A stretch of DNA of 40,087 bases from Lingula anatina (lineage: Eukaryota > Brachiopoda > Lingulata > Lingulida > Lingulidae): positions 1 to 40,087 of the forward strand of contig NW_019775931.1 of NCBI RefSeq assembly GCF_001039355.2, read 5' to 3'. The notes beneath the pieces were generated by a model. It saw nothing but the letters and a program-made list of their open reading frames with translations. It was not told the DNA's origin and did no database searches. Below, in pieces: positions 12,857 through 22,379 of the stretch (within the stretch, counting starts at the first letter, position 1; each line of letters opens with the position of its first letter). The position numbers and the translations under genes are program-made.

Positions 12857-15800
12857 CAAATGTACCCCTGAGAAAGGGTAGCAAGCAATTCTCTGCATTA
12901 TTTGAAATATCCAACCCATCTATCATGTAGAGTAAAAGTGAAAATATAAAGATGCAGCAAAAACATAAGCTGATATCAGCTTGGATCCAATCCTTTCAAA
13001 CAGAAATCTGAGCCACACGAACTTGTTTAATGGCTTTGCCCACAGTTTGGTTACAATCTAAACAAATGTTCTCATATGACCAAAACATCAATTTTCCTGG
13101 AATACCCCCTGGCACAAATATTTCAGATGAAAGAAACTGTCAATGATACACAATCAAACAACCATGTTTTCTTTAGAGGATTTTTTTTTAATCTAGAAAA
13201 CCATCCCAATTGCTTTTGGTCCAAAAATAGACCTGAGAGCAACATTTATTTGTTTATAATTAATTTTTTCCTCTCTTTTTTATTGACCATTTTCACTATA
13301 TAATGCTAAAAGAATATGTTTCTGAAGAATTGGGCTGACTGTAATGTGATCCATCTCATGGGTCAGAGTGACTTACATAAGCACAACGTCTTTTTTACCT
13401 TTTACACAGTGAGCAGACATGGTTGACAATTCATAAAGAGTACTAGTGCCAACAGCGTGGCAATGAAAGGGTTTCTCTTGTTTCTGAAGGTTTTAAGTAA
13501 AATCAAATCATCAAATCATAAATGTTGGTTGCAACCAAAATTGAGTATTTAAGGCAAAACATTTTGTTCCTTTCTTGGAGAAAAAGGGTCATTTCAACAA
13601 AATGTGTAAAAATGGGTACAAATCAAGAAGTAGATCAATGACTGAGTTATTATAAAATCTAACCCCAACGCATTAATAAGTAACTCATAAGTAAAGTGAT
13701 TAATGGAACTTGTAGGTGTCAAATCAGTGCATATGTTATATATCAAAATTCAAACATCCCTAGATAGCTAGCTACCTAGGATGTCTCAGTGATCTGTCAA
13801 TACAAGATTAACATGGGATTAAGGCTCAAAATTTTGGCACTGGTGCCAATACAAACTGGGTCAGTTGGACTTTGGACCCTACCCTTGGACTCTTCCTACT
13901 GTAATAAGTTAAGCATACCTATTCTGGTTATATATTAGCTGAACTTTCTCACATACTGTGACACAATTTACATTTTGCACTTTGATTTGGTATCAGCATT
14001 TGTTCACGTTTAGGCTTCCTCCTATTTCAATTTACACCTTAATTAGATGAATAATGTTATAGGTGAAAACAATTATCTCGCGAGAATTAGCCAATCTGTT
14101 TGATGTTTAGAGTTTTGACTCCCAATTTTTTCTCTGTGCAGGTTAATATTTAAAAATCCCTGCACATTGAGGTAAACAAGATAAACCAATCAACCAGATA
14201 ACAAAGAACTCAACTCCCTACTCAAACACTTCATAAACTTTTTCCCATTAATCACAAGACATGGAAATATCTACCCAGTGCCCTTTTCGATTGACAGGCA
14301 GCAATAATAACTAGAGATTGACTGACTAAATGTAAATAAAAGCAGGGTACAAAGTTCAATGTTTGAGATGATACCTGTGACCTTCAGGTTATTCAGAAAG
14401 CACTGTATACAACCAGCTCTTTAAACAGAGAGACCACTTAAGGAGGACCACATGTAAAAGGTTGCCTTTCTCTTGTACATTAGTTTATGAATAATAAAAT
14501 CATTAACAAAGGTCACAACTGTTTCCTCATTGACGATATTTTTTTAATCATCCAATTGCAAATATTTCTTGAATTCATAAGGATGGAAATTCATATACCA
14601 GAAACTGCTTCCACAAGCTCCCTTAAAGTCTAATGCATTCTATATTTAATAAAAAATATCAGTAATAAATTTGTATTCAGAGGGATAAATAATAGATTTT
14701 ACATGATCCTTTTATTTCATCTTATTTAATCACACATCTCATAACTTTGATTCTCTTCTGTTACCTTAGTAAAATATCAGGCCTGCTGCAATATTACTGC
14801 AAACTGCAATTCTTTCTTGCAAATTTGCTGCAATATGGCTGCAAATTAGCAGCAATAAATTTTTTCTTGCAAACTCCGGCAATATTGCTGCAATAAACAT
14901 GCATACCCATTGTTTATAGATATTACATCAACAGTGGCTTAGTTTTGGAAGATGAAAACATCTCAAAAGTGANACACACAACACACACACAGTCAAATGT
15001 ACCCCTGAGAAAGGGTAGCAAGCAATTCTCTGCATTATTTGAAATATCCAACCCATCTATCATGTAGAGTAAAAGTGAAAATATAAAGATGCAGCAAAAA
15101 CATAAGCTGATATCAGCTTGGATCCAATCCTTTCAAACTGAAATCTGAGCCACACGAACATGTTTAATGGCTTTGCCCACAGTTTGGTTACAATCTAAAC
15201 AAATGTTCTCATATGACCAAAACATCAATTTTCCTGGAATACCCCCTGGCACAAATATTTCAGATGAAAGAAACTGTCAATGATACACAATCAAACAACC
15301 ATGTTTTCTTTAGAGGATTTTTTTTTAATCTAGAAAACCATCCCAATTGCTTTTGGTCCAAAAATAGACCTGAGAGCAACATTTATTTGTTTATAATTAA
15401 TTTTTTCCTCTCTTTTTTATTGACCATTTTCACTATATAATGCTAAAAGAATATGTTTCTGAAGAATTGGGCTGACTGTAATGTGATCCATCTCATGGGT
15501 CAGAGTGACTTACATAAGCACAACGTCTTTTTTACCTTTTACACAGTGAGCAGACATGGTTGACAATTCATAAAGAGTACTAGTGCCAACAGCGTGGCAA
15601 TGAAAGGGTTTCTCTTGTTTCTGAAGGTTTTAAGTAAAATCAAATCATCAAATCATAAATGTTGGTTGCAACCAAAATTGAGTATTTAAGGCAAAACATT
15701 TTGTTCCTTTCTTGGAGAAAAAGGGTCAAATCAACAAAATGTGTAAAAATGGGTACAAATCAAGAAGTAGATCAATGACTGAGTTATTATAAAATCTAAC

Positions 15801-18800
15801 CCCAACGCATTAATAAGTAACTCATAAGTAAAGTGATTAATGGAACTTGTAGGTGTCAAATCAGTGCATATGTTATATATCAAAATTCAAACATCCCTAG
15901 ATAGCTAGCTACCTAGGATGTCTCAGTGATCTGTCAATACAAGATTAACATGGGATTAAGGCTCAAAATTTTGGCACTGGTGCCAATACAAACTGGGTCA
16001 GTTGGACTTTGGACCCTACCCTTGGACTCTTCCTACTGTAATAAGTTAAGCATACCTATTCTGGTTATATATTAGCTGAACTTTCTCACATACTGTGACA
16101 CAATTTACATTTTGCACTTTGATTTGGTATCAGCATTTGTTCACGTTTAGGCTTCCTCCTATTTCAATTTACACCTTAATTAGATGAATAATGTTATAGG
16201 TGAAAACAATTATCTCGCGAGAATTAGCCAATCTGTTTGATGTTTAGAGTTTTGACTCCCAATTTTTTCTCTGTGCAGGTTAATATTTAAAAATCCCTGC
16301 ACATTGAGGTAAACAAGATAAACCAATCAACCAGATAACAAAGAACTCAACTCCCTACTCAAACACTTCATAAACTTTTTCCCATTAATCACAAGACATG
16401 GAAATATCTACCCAGTGCCCTTTTCGATTGACAGGCAGCAATAATAACTAGAGATTGACTGACTAAATGTAAATAAAAGCAGGGTACAAAGTTCAATGTT
16501 TGAGATGATACCTGTGACCTTCAGGTTATTCAGAAAGCACTGTATACAACCAGCTCTTTAAACAGAGAGACCACTTAAGGAGGACCACATGTAAAAGGTT
16601 GCCTTTCTCTTGTACATTAGTTTATGAATAATAAAATCATTAACAAAGGTCACAACTGTTTCCTCATTGACGATATTTTTTTAATCATCCAATTGCAAAT
16701 ATTTCTTGAATTCATAAGGATGGAAATTCATATACCAGAAACTGCTTCCACAAGCTCCCTTAAAGTCTAATGCATTCTATATTTAATAAAAAATATCAGT
16801 AATAAATTTGTATTCAGAGGGATAAATAATAGATTTTACATGATCCTTTTATTTCATCTTATTTAATCACACATCTCATAACTTTGATTCTCTTCTGTTA
16901 CCTTAGTAAAATATCAGGCCTGCTGCAATATTACTGCAAACTGCAATTCTTTCTTGCAAATTTGCTGCAATATGGCTGCAAATTAGCAGCAATAAATTTT
17001 TTCTTGCAAACTCCGGCAATATTGCTGCAATAAACATGCATACCCATTGTTTATAGATATTACATCAACAGTGGCTTAGTTTTGGAAGATGAAAACATCT
17101 CAAAAGTGATCCACAATATTTCGCAAAAACTGAGCGTCTTACCTCGGTCAAACACCAGAGGTGCATGAGATCCCAGTAACATAGCCACAGCCCCAGCCCC
17201 TCCTGTACAACGAGCATTCCCTGTAGCATAGACTGCTATATCCCCAGCTACTACTATGGCATAACGACCTAAAATATAAATATATTGGCAATACAATTGA
17301 TGATGTAAATGAAATAATATTCATTTGTGGTGCATATATAGATCATTTGAACTGTCATGTTTACTGTTTTCCCCCTCCCCCCTCTTTCCCAAATTTCATC
17401 CCTTTTTTTAATGAATTTTATCATTCTGTGGAATCTGTTAGGGGGCCCTTTGTAAAGTACAATGTAGTCATGTCTTATTCATGAACTTTTCTTCACAAAT
17501 GTGTGAAAATAGGTAGAAAGAATTCAGGCCTTATAAACGGATTAGACAACCCATATTAACCACATAACTCACAAAATAACCAGCACTACCAGAGCAGATA
17601 AATGTTAGTGCTAGGTTTTGCTATGTTGGTACTAAATAATTGTACAGTGTGTTGGTTAATTCGTGGGTTTTGTCGTTAAAAGTGCTAAAAGACCCGCAAA
17701 TAGCATTAGTAAATGCCTAATCCGTTTATAATGCCTGGAGTTCAGTTAGTAAAGAGTAAATAGTCAGTCACATATATATATGCACGCAAAGTGCAAATAA
17801 ACTTGTATCAACATGAACATCTGCTACAGGAAAGGCAATGTCTCTCATTACACTGCATTATTGAGTTTTTCATAATTACTAAATCAGGCTGCACCCAAAG
17901 AACTGTGAAAGACTTTGAACTTGTTGCTTTCCTTTGGCTCTCAATGTGAATTACTTTTAAGTGCTCCACATGTAGGATAAAATGTCTTTAGTGACAAAGA
18001 GGAACTTTTAACAAATCAGCAGCTCTAGATCTGCATTAGAACTTATGCTAAATAGTTATGTAGAGAACATAAAAGCACTTCCCTATGTTTTTAAAAGACG
18101 TAGGCTGTGTCTGTGTAAAAATAGTACACAAGCTTAGGGGACAGGCAAAAAGTTGCTTGGACAAATTGCACTGCAGCATTACATACTTTTAAAATGACAA
18201 AAATATATTTCAAGAAACTAACAGAATTTTTCAGTTGTTGAGAGGTTTCTGTGATAGTACATGAAATGAAATAACCTTTTCTTTCAAAAAAATTCAGTAA
18301 TTCCAATATTTTCTTAATTTTACAACAAAACACTGCATGTTGGATGGTGGTCTTGGTGAAGCAGGCTTGTCTATGCCATAAATAGAAGGGTCAAGCTCTA
18401 CCTCTGCACAGCTATTCTTAAGTCTTATGACTTCATGAAATCTGATCTATTTAGGTTGAAAGGTGCATGTACTTTCAATATAAAATCACATGTGGCTGGA
18501 TAGGAGCAAAACAAGTTCAAAGTCCAAATCTCTCCAGAAGCAAAACACATTGGAACTGGGTTACAATATACTTTTCATATGCTTCCCTTTCAAATTCTTA
18601 ATGCAATACACGTGCAGATTTATGTTCAACAGCTTTATACTTGGCAACTTTAGCACTAGTGCCCCTAAAAACACTGCTAAAACCTCGTTGGAAGATTGTT
18701 TTATTGGAGTGCAGAAATGACAGATATAAAGCCTACCATGTAGCTATAGGAAGGGGGCATTATCCAGGGGGGGATGATTTGGGGCGTGTGTGTATTGGGA

Positions 18801-19278
18801 GGAGGGGGGGGCACGCAAAACAACTGTCCTTACCATCCCATGCACTGGATTCTATCCAATTTAAAGAGTTAAACAATGCAGAGGTGCCTCCATAGCATGC
18901 ATTAGTAGTATCCACTCCTTCTATGCTGGTATTCCCGCTGTCTTCAAACAGCTGCATCAACACTGTCTTGACACTTTTAGACTTGTCTATGACAGTCTCC
19001 GTCCCCACTTCAAGTCTGCCTACATCTTGATATGAAACCTGGTTTCTCTCCATGAGGCGCTGTACTACAGTCAGACATAATGAATTAATATCCTCCCTGT
19101 CGGAGCAAAATCCCATTTTCTGCTGTCCAAGACCTATGGTGTATTTTCCTTGTGACACTCCATCAAACTCCTCCAATTCATTTTGCTCCACATACTGTGC
19201 TGGAAAGTATATCTCCAAGGCAAGAATACCCACATCTTGTGGCCAACTTTGCTGATTTACTGATTTCTGACCAGGCAT
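4174..19278 (-). CDS. HMGCS1: Cytosolic hydroxymethylglutaryl-CoA synthase (whole gene, 8 coding exons)
   Basis: The enzyme condenses acetyl-CoA with acetoacetyl-CoA to form HMG-CoA, the entry to the mevalonate pathway. Eight coding exons (listed separately) join in frame: 445+126+165+166+171+233+158+60 nt, giving 507 aa plus a stop, against 520 for human HMGCS1. The catalytic triad is present. Glu94 lies in [11 protein letters not shown], Cys128 in [16 protein letters not shown] and His263 in [17 protein letters not shown]. Other landmarks are [30 protein letters not shown] and [16 protein letters not shown]. The protein starts MPGQKS without a mitochondrial leader, so it is the cytosolic type. 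All introns are GT-AG. A splice acceptor 17 bases upstream of the ATG shows that there is also a non-coding first exon. The C-terminal tail after HRRKYERKA is Ala/Ser/Pro-rich and poorly conserved, as in other animals. No broken or missing residues are seen. Confidence 0.97.
4234..4965 (-). other. HMGCS1: HMGCS intron 7
   Basis: This is a 732-bp GT-AG intron with no recognisable gene or repeat. It contains a short CCATGGCAACACCATATGG stretch (4572-4590), which I cannot classify. Confidence 0.7.
4966..5123 (-). CDS. HMGCS1: HMGCS coding exon 7
   Basis: It encodes [20 protein letters not shown] and then [14 protein letters not shown], matching the human segment with [22 protein letters not shown]. 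The acceptor is CTCCAG and the donor GTAAGT. It enters with one base from exon 6 and leaves in phase 0. The last 19 codons are the start of the variable tail. Confidence 0.95.
5445..5677 (-). CDS. HMGCS1: HMGCS coding exon 6
   Basis: It encodes [20 protein letters not shown] and later [30 protein letters not shown]. The [13 protein letters not shown] core and the MKLRE-THH end are family hallmarks of the CoA-binding C-terminal half. The acceptor is TATTTCAG and the donor GTATTG, a slightly weak donor. Confidence 0.95.
6048..6082. repeat. (TG)n microsatellite
   Basis: This is an uninterrupted TG dinucleotide run of about 17 units within intron 5 of the synthase gene. Confidence 0.95.
6702..6765. 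repeat. (AT)n microsatellite, 32 units
   Basis: This is a perfect alternating AT tract of 64 bases. It is self-complementary, so it can extrude as a cruciform, and its length is likely to be polymorphic or mis-assembled. It lies in intron 5 of the synthase gene. Confidence 0.95.
7900..8044. mobile_element. Foldback MITE-like element, copy 1
   Basis: The ends form an imperfect inverted repeat: TTAAGGGACTATTCCCA at the left against the complement of TGGGAACCCAGTCTAAG at the right. An inner arm, GGATTGATCCATCTCCC, is mirrored by AGATGGATCGATCTAAA. Ends, inner arms and spacing resemble the element at 11996-12242, so both are members of one non-autonomous family. No coding capacity is seen and no clear target duplication is visible. 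Confidence 0.65.
8389..8559 (-). CDS. HMGCS1: HMGCS coding exon 5
   Basis: It encodes [20 protein letters not shown] and then [20 protein letters not shown]. The first block is almost identical to human HMGCS1, and GNMYT-S-YG is the conserved loop that follows. The donor GTGAGG was chosen over a second GT five bases on because it keeps phase with exon 6. Confidence 0.96.
8904..9069 (-). CDS. HMGCS1: HMGCS coding exon 4 (catalytic histidine)
   Basis: It encodes the segment around [20 protein letters not shown], including catalytic His263 (human His264), then [20 protein letters not shown]. The acceptor is TTTTGCAG and the donor GTATGG. Confidence 0.96.
9070..10332 (-). other. HMGCS1: HMGCS intron 3
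   Basis: This is a 1.26-kb intron. I see only AT-rich sequence, a TTTATT-rich patch (9150-9205), a perfect 14-base palindrome CAGAGGGCCCTCTG (9454-9467) and T-runs near 9562 and 10013. The small reading frames across it lack homology that I recognise. Confidence 0.7.
10333..10497 (-). CDS. HMGCS1: HMGCS coding exon 3
   Basis: It encodes [20 protein letters not shown], then [21 protein letters not shown]. This is a near-identical match to the conserved HMGCS block with [15 protein letters not shown] and [11 protein letters not shown]. The borders are AG/GTTT and GTGAGA. It follows a 6.6-kb intron. Confidence 0.97.
11996..12242. mobile_element. Foldback MITE-like element, copy 2
   Basis: About 40-base inner arms at 12029-12070 and 12170-12209 are reverse complements with few mismatches; cores are GGATCGATCTATCTCC and GGAGATGGATCGATCC. 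The outer ends, TTTAAGGACCATTCCCA and the complement of GAAACCCAGTTTAA, are also inverted. It is a longer relative of the copy at 7900-8044, and both lie in introns of the same gene. It encodes nothing. Confidence 0.75.
12550..12780. mobile_element. Short hAT-like non-autonomous element, copy A
   Basis: This 231-bp element starts CAGGGGCAGATCCA and ends in the complement of CAGTGGCAGATTTA, which are imperfect terminal inverted repeats. The interior matches the element at 21556-21821 at several places: ATTATTTG after the left end, then CCCC-rich, then CTTGGCATGGGG, then GAGGGCGAA-AGTGCAATTTGGT, then TTTTTCAGAAATC. CAG/CTG ends of this kind are typical of hAT-type elements, which is inference. 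No clean 8-base target duplication is visible. Confidence 0.7.
12796..12854. repeat. (CA)n microsatellite
   Basis: This is an uninterrupted CA run of about 29 units at the left edge of the tandem duplication. A short, imperfect remnant of the same run begins the second copy (14974-14991), so the repeat belongs to the duplicated unit or helped cause the duplication. Confidence 0.95.
12837..14972. repeat. 2.1-kb direct tandem duplication, unit 1
   Basis: The sequence from the end of the CA run to CTCAAAAGTGA is repeated 2137 bases further on with no net length change. I see only four base differences: 13002 A/T, 13023 T/A and 13592-13593 TT/AA, all A-T swaps. The unit contains no exon. The ATG-started frame at 13076-13303 appears identically in both copies and looks non-coding. 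Confidence 0.95.
14973..14973. other. Undetermined base exactly at the duplication junction
   Basis: A single N separates unit 1 (ending AAAAGTGA) from unit 2 (starting ACACACAACAC). A placeholder at the exact joint points to an assembler join of overlapping or allelic contigs. Confidence 0.9.
14974..17109. repeat. 2.1-kb direct tandem duplication, unit 2
   Basis: This is the second copy of the unit at 12837-14972. It ends 34 bases beyond exon 2 of the synthase gene in transcript order, so no coding sequence is duplicated. Inside both copies is a cluster of GCTGCAATAT-like words (14788-14902 and 16925-17039), a small local repeat of TTGCTGCAATA units. Confidence 0.95.
17143..17268 (-). CDS. 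HMGCS1: HMGCS coding exon 2
   Basis: It encodes [19 protein letters not shown] and then [20 protein letters not shown]. The residues [21 protein letters not shown] are invariant in animal HMG-CoA synthases. The acceptor is TATTTTAG and the donor GTAAGA. Confidence 0.97.
17525..17737. mobile_element. 213-bp MITE with near-perfect 21-bp terminal inverted repeats
   Basis: The left end (17525-17545, beginning CAGGCCTTATAAACGGATT) and the reverse complement of the right end (17717-17737, beginning CAGGCATTATAAACGGATT) agree at 20 of 21 bases. An inner pair, GACAACCCATATTAACC and GACAAAACCCACGAATTAACC, is also inverted. The element has no coding capacity. No matching flanking duplication is obvious. 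Confidence 0.8.
18753..18811 (+). other. G-tract cluster (possible G-quadruplex)
   Basis: Five or more runs of 3 to 8 G (GGGGG, GGGGGGG, GGGG, GGG, GGGGGGGG) lie within 59 bases on the plus strand, about 22 bases inside the first coding intron of the synthase. The synthase RNA is C-rich here, so any quadruplex would form on template DNA, not in the transcript. Confidence 0.5.
18834..19278 (-). CDS. HMGCS1: HMGCS coding exon 1 (start codon, catalytic Glu and Cys)
   Basis: It starts MPGQKS and carries [39 protein letters not shown], catalytic Glu94 in [16 protein letters not shown] and catalytic Cys128 in [16 protein letters not shown]. It ends inside the Gly codon of WDG/RYA with donor GTAAGG. 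The ATG was chosen because MPG is the usual animal start and a splice acceptor lies just upstream. Continuing the frame past the donor gives unrelated residues, as expected for intron. Confidence 0.98.
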
Positions 19279-19295
19279 TGTGGTTGGGTTATGGA
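19279..19295 (-). other. HMGCS1: HMGCS 5' UTR, part in the start-codon exon, and its acceptor
   Basis: A long pyrimidine tract (complement of the A-run at 19299-19315) ends in CAG at 19296-19298, directly followed by TCCATAACCCAACCACA and then ATG. This is a textbook 3' splice site in the leader, so transcription starts further upstream. Confidence 0.85.
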
Positions 19296-20476
19296 CTGAA
19301 AAAAAAAAAAAAAAAGAAAATCATAAAATAAATACCACTGAAGGGTATAATCATATCATTTATATTACATTTAAATGGTACATAATGAATAGCTTCATGT
19401 AGATTCATGTACAATATGGGAGCATGTTTTCTGCCCCCCCCCCCCCCAACCTCACCCCGTAGAGGCAAAAGACATAACAGACAGTGACAATTACTATATT
19501 TACTACACATTTAAATTATTTTTTGATGAAAAATTAATATTATATGTATTTATTTACTGTAGACTACATCAGTCTTACTTCCTGACTAGAAAACAAGACC
19601 ATCTGTTACTCCCCCATAAAGAATGCATTCCTTAATGCTTTATCTGCCTCGTTGATTAAATTACCAATACATTATAATGCATGATGACTTTAGGATCCTT
19701 CCCAATTTGTGTAGTGTACAGTAAAATTATATAGCTATCTATATCTCATCTAAAAAAACAGTTAAATCACACCACTCTATATGCTAAATGTGTTATTCAC
19801 ACTTCAAAAAACGTCAGTCTCAGTAGCAAACTATAGGTGCAGTATCATTTATGCAGAAATCTGATTATCACTGAATCTTACTTTCATAATGAGTAATACT
19901 ATTGCCTGGACTGTAATATAGTGTGGAGTTTGAAAATGAATCTTATGTTGATAATGTGGTACTGAAGATGAAAATCATGTACATGTATGAGACATCATAC
20001 AGGAGTTTTGACTTTGTAAATTGTAGTAAGTCATTACTGCCCAGTGGCATTTCACATCATCATCTTTACAAATGACAGTTAGTAACATTGCTCCTTGTGC
20101 AACTACAACTAGCACCCCATCCCCTCATCCTTCCTGCCAAACAAACATCTACCTTCCATGTCAGGTGAGAAATTCAGGTCAAGGTCATGTCTCGAGCACT
20201 TCCGTGTGTTTGGTTTTAATGATTTTTTTTACCGTCCCAACATTTTGTTTAGCCTAAAACATACAGATGAAGGAGCAGATAGCTGTGTATAACACGAATC
20301 CATCATTACAGACGATGTTAACTTTGCTTTCCATTCAACTTCCAACGTTCAACTAGTAGTAGTAGTAGAGTATCAAAATATAATGTAGTATTAGTAACAG
20401 TAGTATTGGGCACTACGTTTGTATCTTCCCTTTACCATCAATCTGCAATTAAACTAATACAAAATACCGTACTTAC
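19296..20476 (-). other. HMGCS1: Intron in the HMGCS leader
   Basis: This 1.18-kb intron lies between the non-coding first exon and the start-codon exon. It contains a C-run (19434-19448) and AGT/GTA triplets near 20354-20407. No gene is recognised. Confidence 0.65.
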
Positions 20477-20512
20477 ATGTGGGATTCAGTGGAATTTCTT
20501 CCAAAAGCTTTA
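20477..20512 (-). other. HMGCS1: Probable non-coding first exon of HMGCS
   Basis: On the minus strand AATCCCACAT is followed by a consensus donor GTAAGTACGG (20476 downward). It lies about 60 bases downstream of a TATA-like box and 1.2 kb upstream of the leader acceptor. The exon's 5' limit is inferred from the TATA position (about 30 bases upstream of the start) and is not directly visible. Confidence 0.6.
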
Positions 20513-20534
20513 GCCTCTTCTTAGGAGCTTCAAT

Positions 20535-20640
20535 TTTGCGAATATATAGTGAATCTTCAAATAAATGTAGTCTACAAATGTGGCGTGATGTTTTGAACGG
20601 AAGTTGGTGCTGCGCATGTGTTAACATAGTGATCCAATCA
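20535..20640 (-). promoter_or_regulatory. HMGCS1: HMGCS promoter: TATA, SRE-like, ETS, inverted CCAAT
   Basis: Read on the minus strand, in transcript order: GATTGG (inverted CCAAT, NF-Y type, 20634-20639), an ETS-like ACTTCCG (20597-20603), ATCACGCCAC (20580-20589) and TATATA (20543-20548). ATCACGCCAC differs at one of ten bases from the LDL-receptor sterol element ATCACCCCAC. Vertebrate HMGCS1 promoters use SREBP with NF-Y, so this set fits the gene. Function in this animal is inferred. Confidence 0.55.
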
Positions 20641-21555
20641 AACGTCTCGAGCTCCTTGTGAGCCGAGATCGTACGATTTTGGGAACCAACCGCAAAAGTT
20701 TTTGCCTCTCCAGCCAGCGCATGACATACCTGCTGATAGTTTTACTGTGTTTACACAGTCGATGTGCCGATTTAAAGGGGGGGGGGGGAGCTATACCAGA
20801 CGGCAGCTTTTAATGATAACTTGCACTGCTTTTCGTGATTTGGAGAATTAAAATTCACGATCTCACCACAAAGGCGTGTTATATGATTTTAGGCCTACAA
20901 GTCTGTTGTTTATACCGTCCCGTGGTAAGCCTGCTCATCTGGTTGGTTTACAGCAAAATATTAAAGTCATTAAAGACACGTATTAAATCTTCAATTGGAC
21001 TAGGGTAAAGGAAGAGGCTTATAAGACTTTATAATAAAGTCCACCCACAATTTAAAATAAAATCTTGGTGGACTACTCTGACCACGAGTAGGCTAGTTGC
21101 AAAACTGGACTGCCCCGCCGCCCCCCCCCCTCCCCCCCCCGCATATAGGCTTACTGTGCCACGCCTGAATATGCACTTCTGGCGATTATCAAGAAGGAAA
21201 ACATAATTTTGTGTTCCTTCGTCTAAGTTTTATTTCAAAATATATTGATATACCCTAATATCAAGAATTTATTCTTGGTAACATAAATGAATCTAGTTTT
21301 CTTTCAAAATAAAGGCTATTTAAAGACAATAGGCCTATAAATAGATCTCGAAAACCGTAACAGGGTAGGAAAAACGAGGGAACGGCAAGAAAATTACTTT
21401 TCAAACACGGTGTTAATTTATTGAATTTTAGGCCTAATCTTAAGATGAAGGTAGTGATAATATTTTTTATTTTCAGAGGAAAATTCGGTTTTACGCTCTC
21501 GAATTAAATAAGCTTTTCACATAGTCCGAAAAAAAATCATAATTAGGGCCTATAA

Positions 21556-21821
21556 CAGGGGCGGATCCAGGATTATTTGGAGGGGGCTCCGCAGATGCGA
21601 AGCCGATCCCCCTCCCCCTCCCTTCCTGGCGTGGGGTTCGGGGTCCGCTGAAGGTCCCCAAAAATTTTGTTATTTTAGAAGGCGAATGGTGCCATTTGGT
21701 ACGGTTTAGAATAAGGATCCAACTGGTCAAAATTCTAATTTCAAGAGGGGAATATTAGTGTGATATTTTTCAGAAATCGAAGGGGGAGGGGGGTCAGTAC
21801 CCCCCTGTAAATCCGCCACTG
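21556..21821. mobile_element. Short hAT-like non-autonomous element, copy B
   Basis: This 266-bp element starts CAGGGGCGGATCCAGG and ends in the complement of CAGTGGCGGATTTACAGG, so it has inverted ends with related sequence. It shares its interior with copy A at 12550-12780, including GGCGTGGGG, GAAGGCGAATGGTGCCATTT and TTTTTCAGAAATC. Flanks are CTATAA at the left and TTATAA at the right, which may be a degraded target duplication. It has no transposase. Confidence 0.75.
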
Positions 21822-22325
21822 TTATAACATTTGGAACTTAGAAATCATCACATCTCTCAAATGCATGCATGACTCCTACAGCTTTTTTTTTTTAACACAA
21901 CGACGCTTTTGGATTCCTGAAATTTTTAATATACATATAAAAACGACTTTATTTTGCGATGAAGATTCAGCAATATTTTAAATAATAAAAAATAAAATGA
22001 AAAACTTGAGGAGAGAAGAAATATTTTTTTATGTCTTAAAAAGTCACCGGTAGACCAAAAAGGACGTCTCCTCCGGTTATCTTTGAGTTTTTATGTAGGC
22101 CTATACATACATGCGTCCTTGGTTTTTTTGTTAAAACGTTAAAAGGAATCGAACGTGGTTTGTAGGCCTAAAGCCTGAAGAATAACCCCCAAATATAGAC
22201 TACATGAAAGGATTCAGGTTCATGGTTTCATGGTTAGACTACTCAACTGAAAATGAAATAGGTCTACCTGAGGTCCCAGTGTTAACTTCTTTCTTTCCTT
22301 TTTGGTGTAAGCGTATGTCGTTGTC

Positions 22326-22329
<4 letters not shown>

Positions 22330-22375
<46 letters not shown>

Positions 22376-22379
22376 CTCT
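22330..22379. repeat. (CT)n microsatellite
   Basis: This is a CT run interrupted once (CTTCTC), continuing as looser pyrimidine-rich sequence to 22440. Frames through it give Ser/Leu or Arg/Glu repeats and are not genes. Confidence 0.95.

Larger units (their letters stand above)
10498..17142 (-). other. HMGCS1: HMGCS intron 2, 6.6 kb, repeat-rich
   Basis: The longest intron of the gene. It contains a foldback element (11996-12242), a hAT-like short element (12550-12780), a CA microsatellite (12796-12854) and a 2.1-kb tandem duplication (to 17109). The segment 10500-11990 holds no repeat that I recognise. A 79-codon minus-strand frame at 11601-11840 has no homology I can name and lacks good splice borders, so I do not call it a gene. 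Confidence 0.8.
17269..18833 (-). other. HMGCS1: HMGCS intron 1 with one inverted-repeat element and a G-rich tract
   Basis: This 1.57-kb intron contains the terminal-inverted-repeat element at 17525-17737 and, just inside the donor, a G-rich stretch on the plus strand (18753-18811). The rest is AT-rich with no coding sign that I recognise. Confidence 0.75.

Noticed and set aside
13076-13303. 75-codon frame present identically at 15213-15440
   Set aside because: Identity follows from the 2.1-kb duplication, not from selection; composition is AT-rich and no motif is seen.
4174-19278. Mitochondrial HMGCS2-type enzyme
   Set aside because: No presequence before MPGQKS, and the start aligns with cytosolic HMGCS1.
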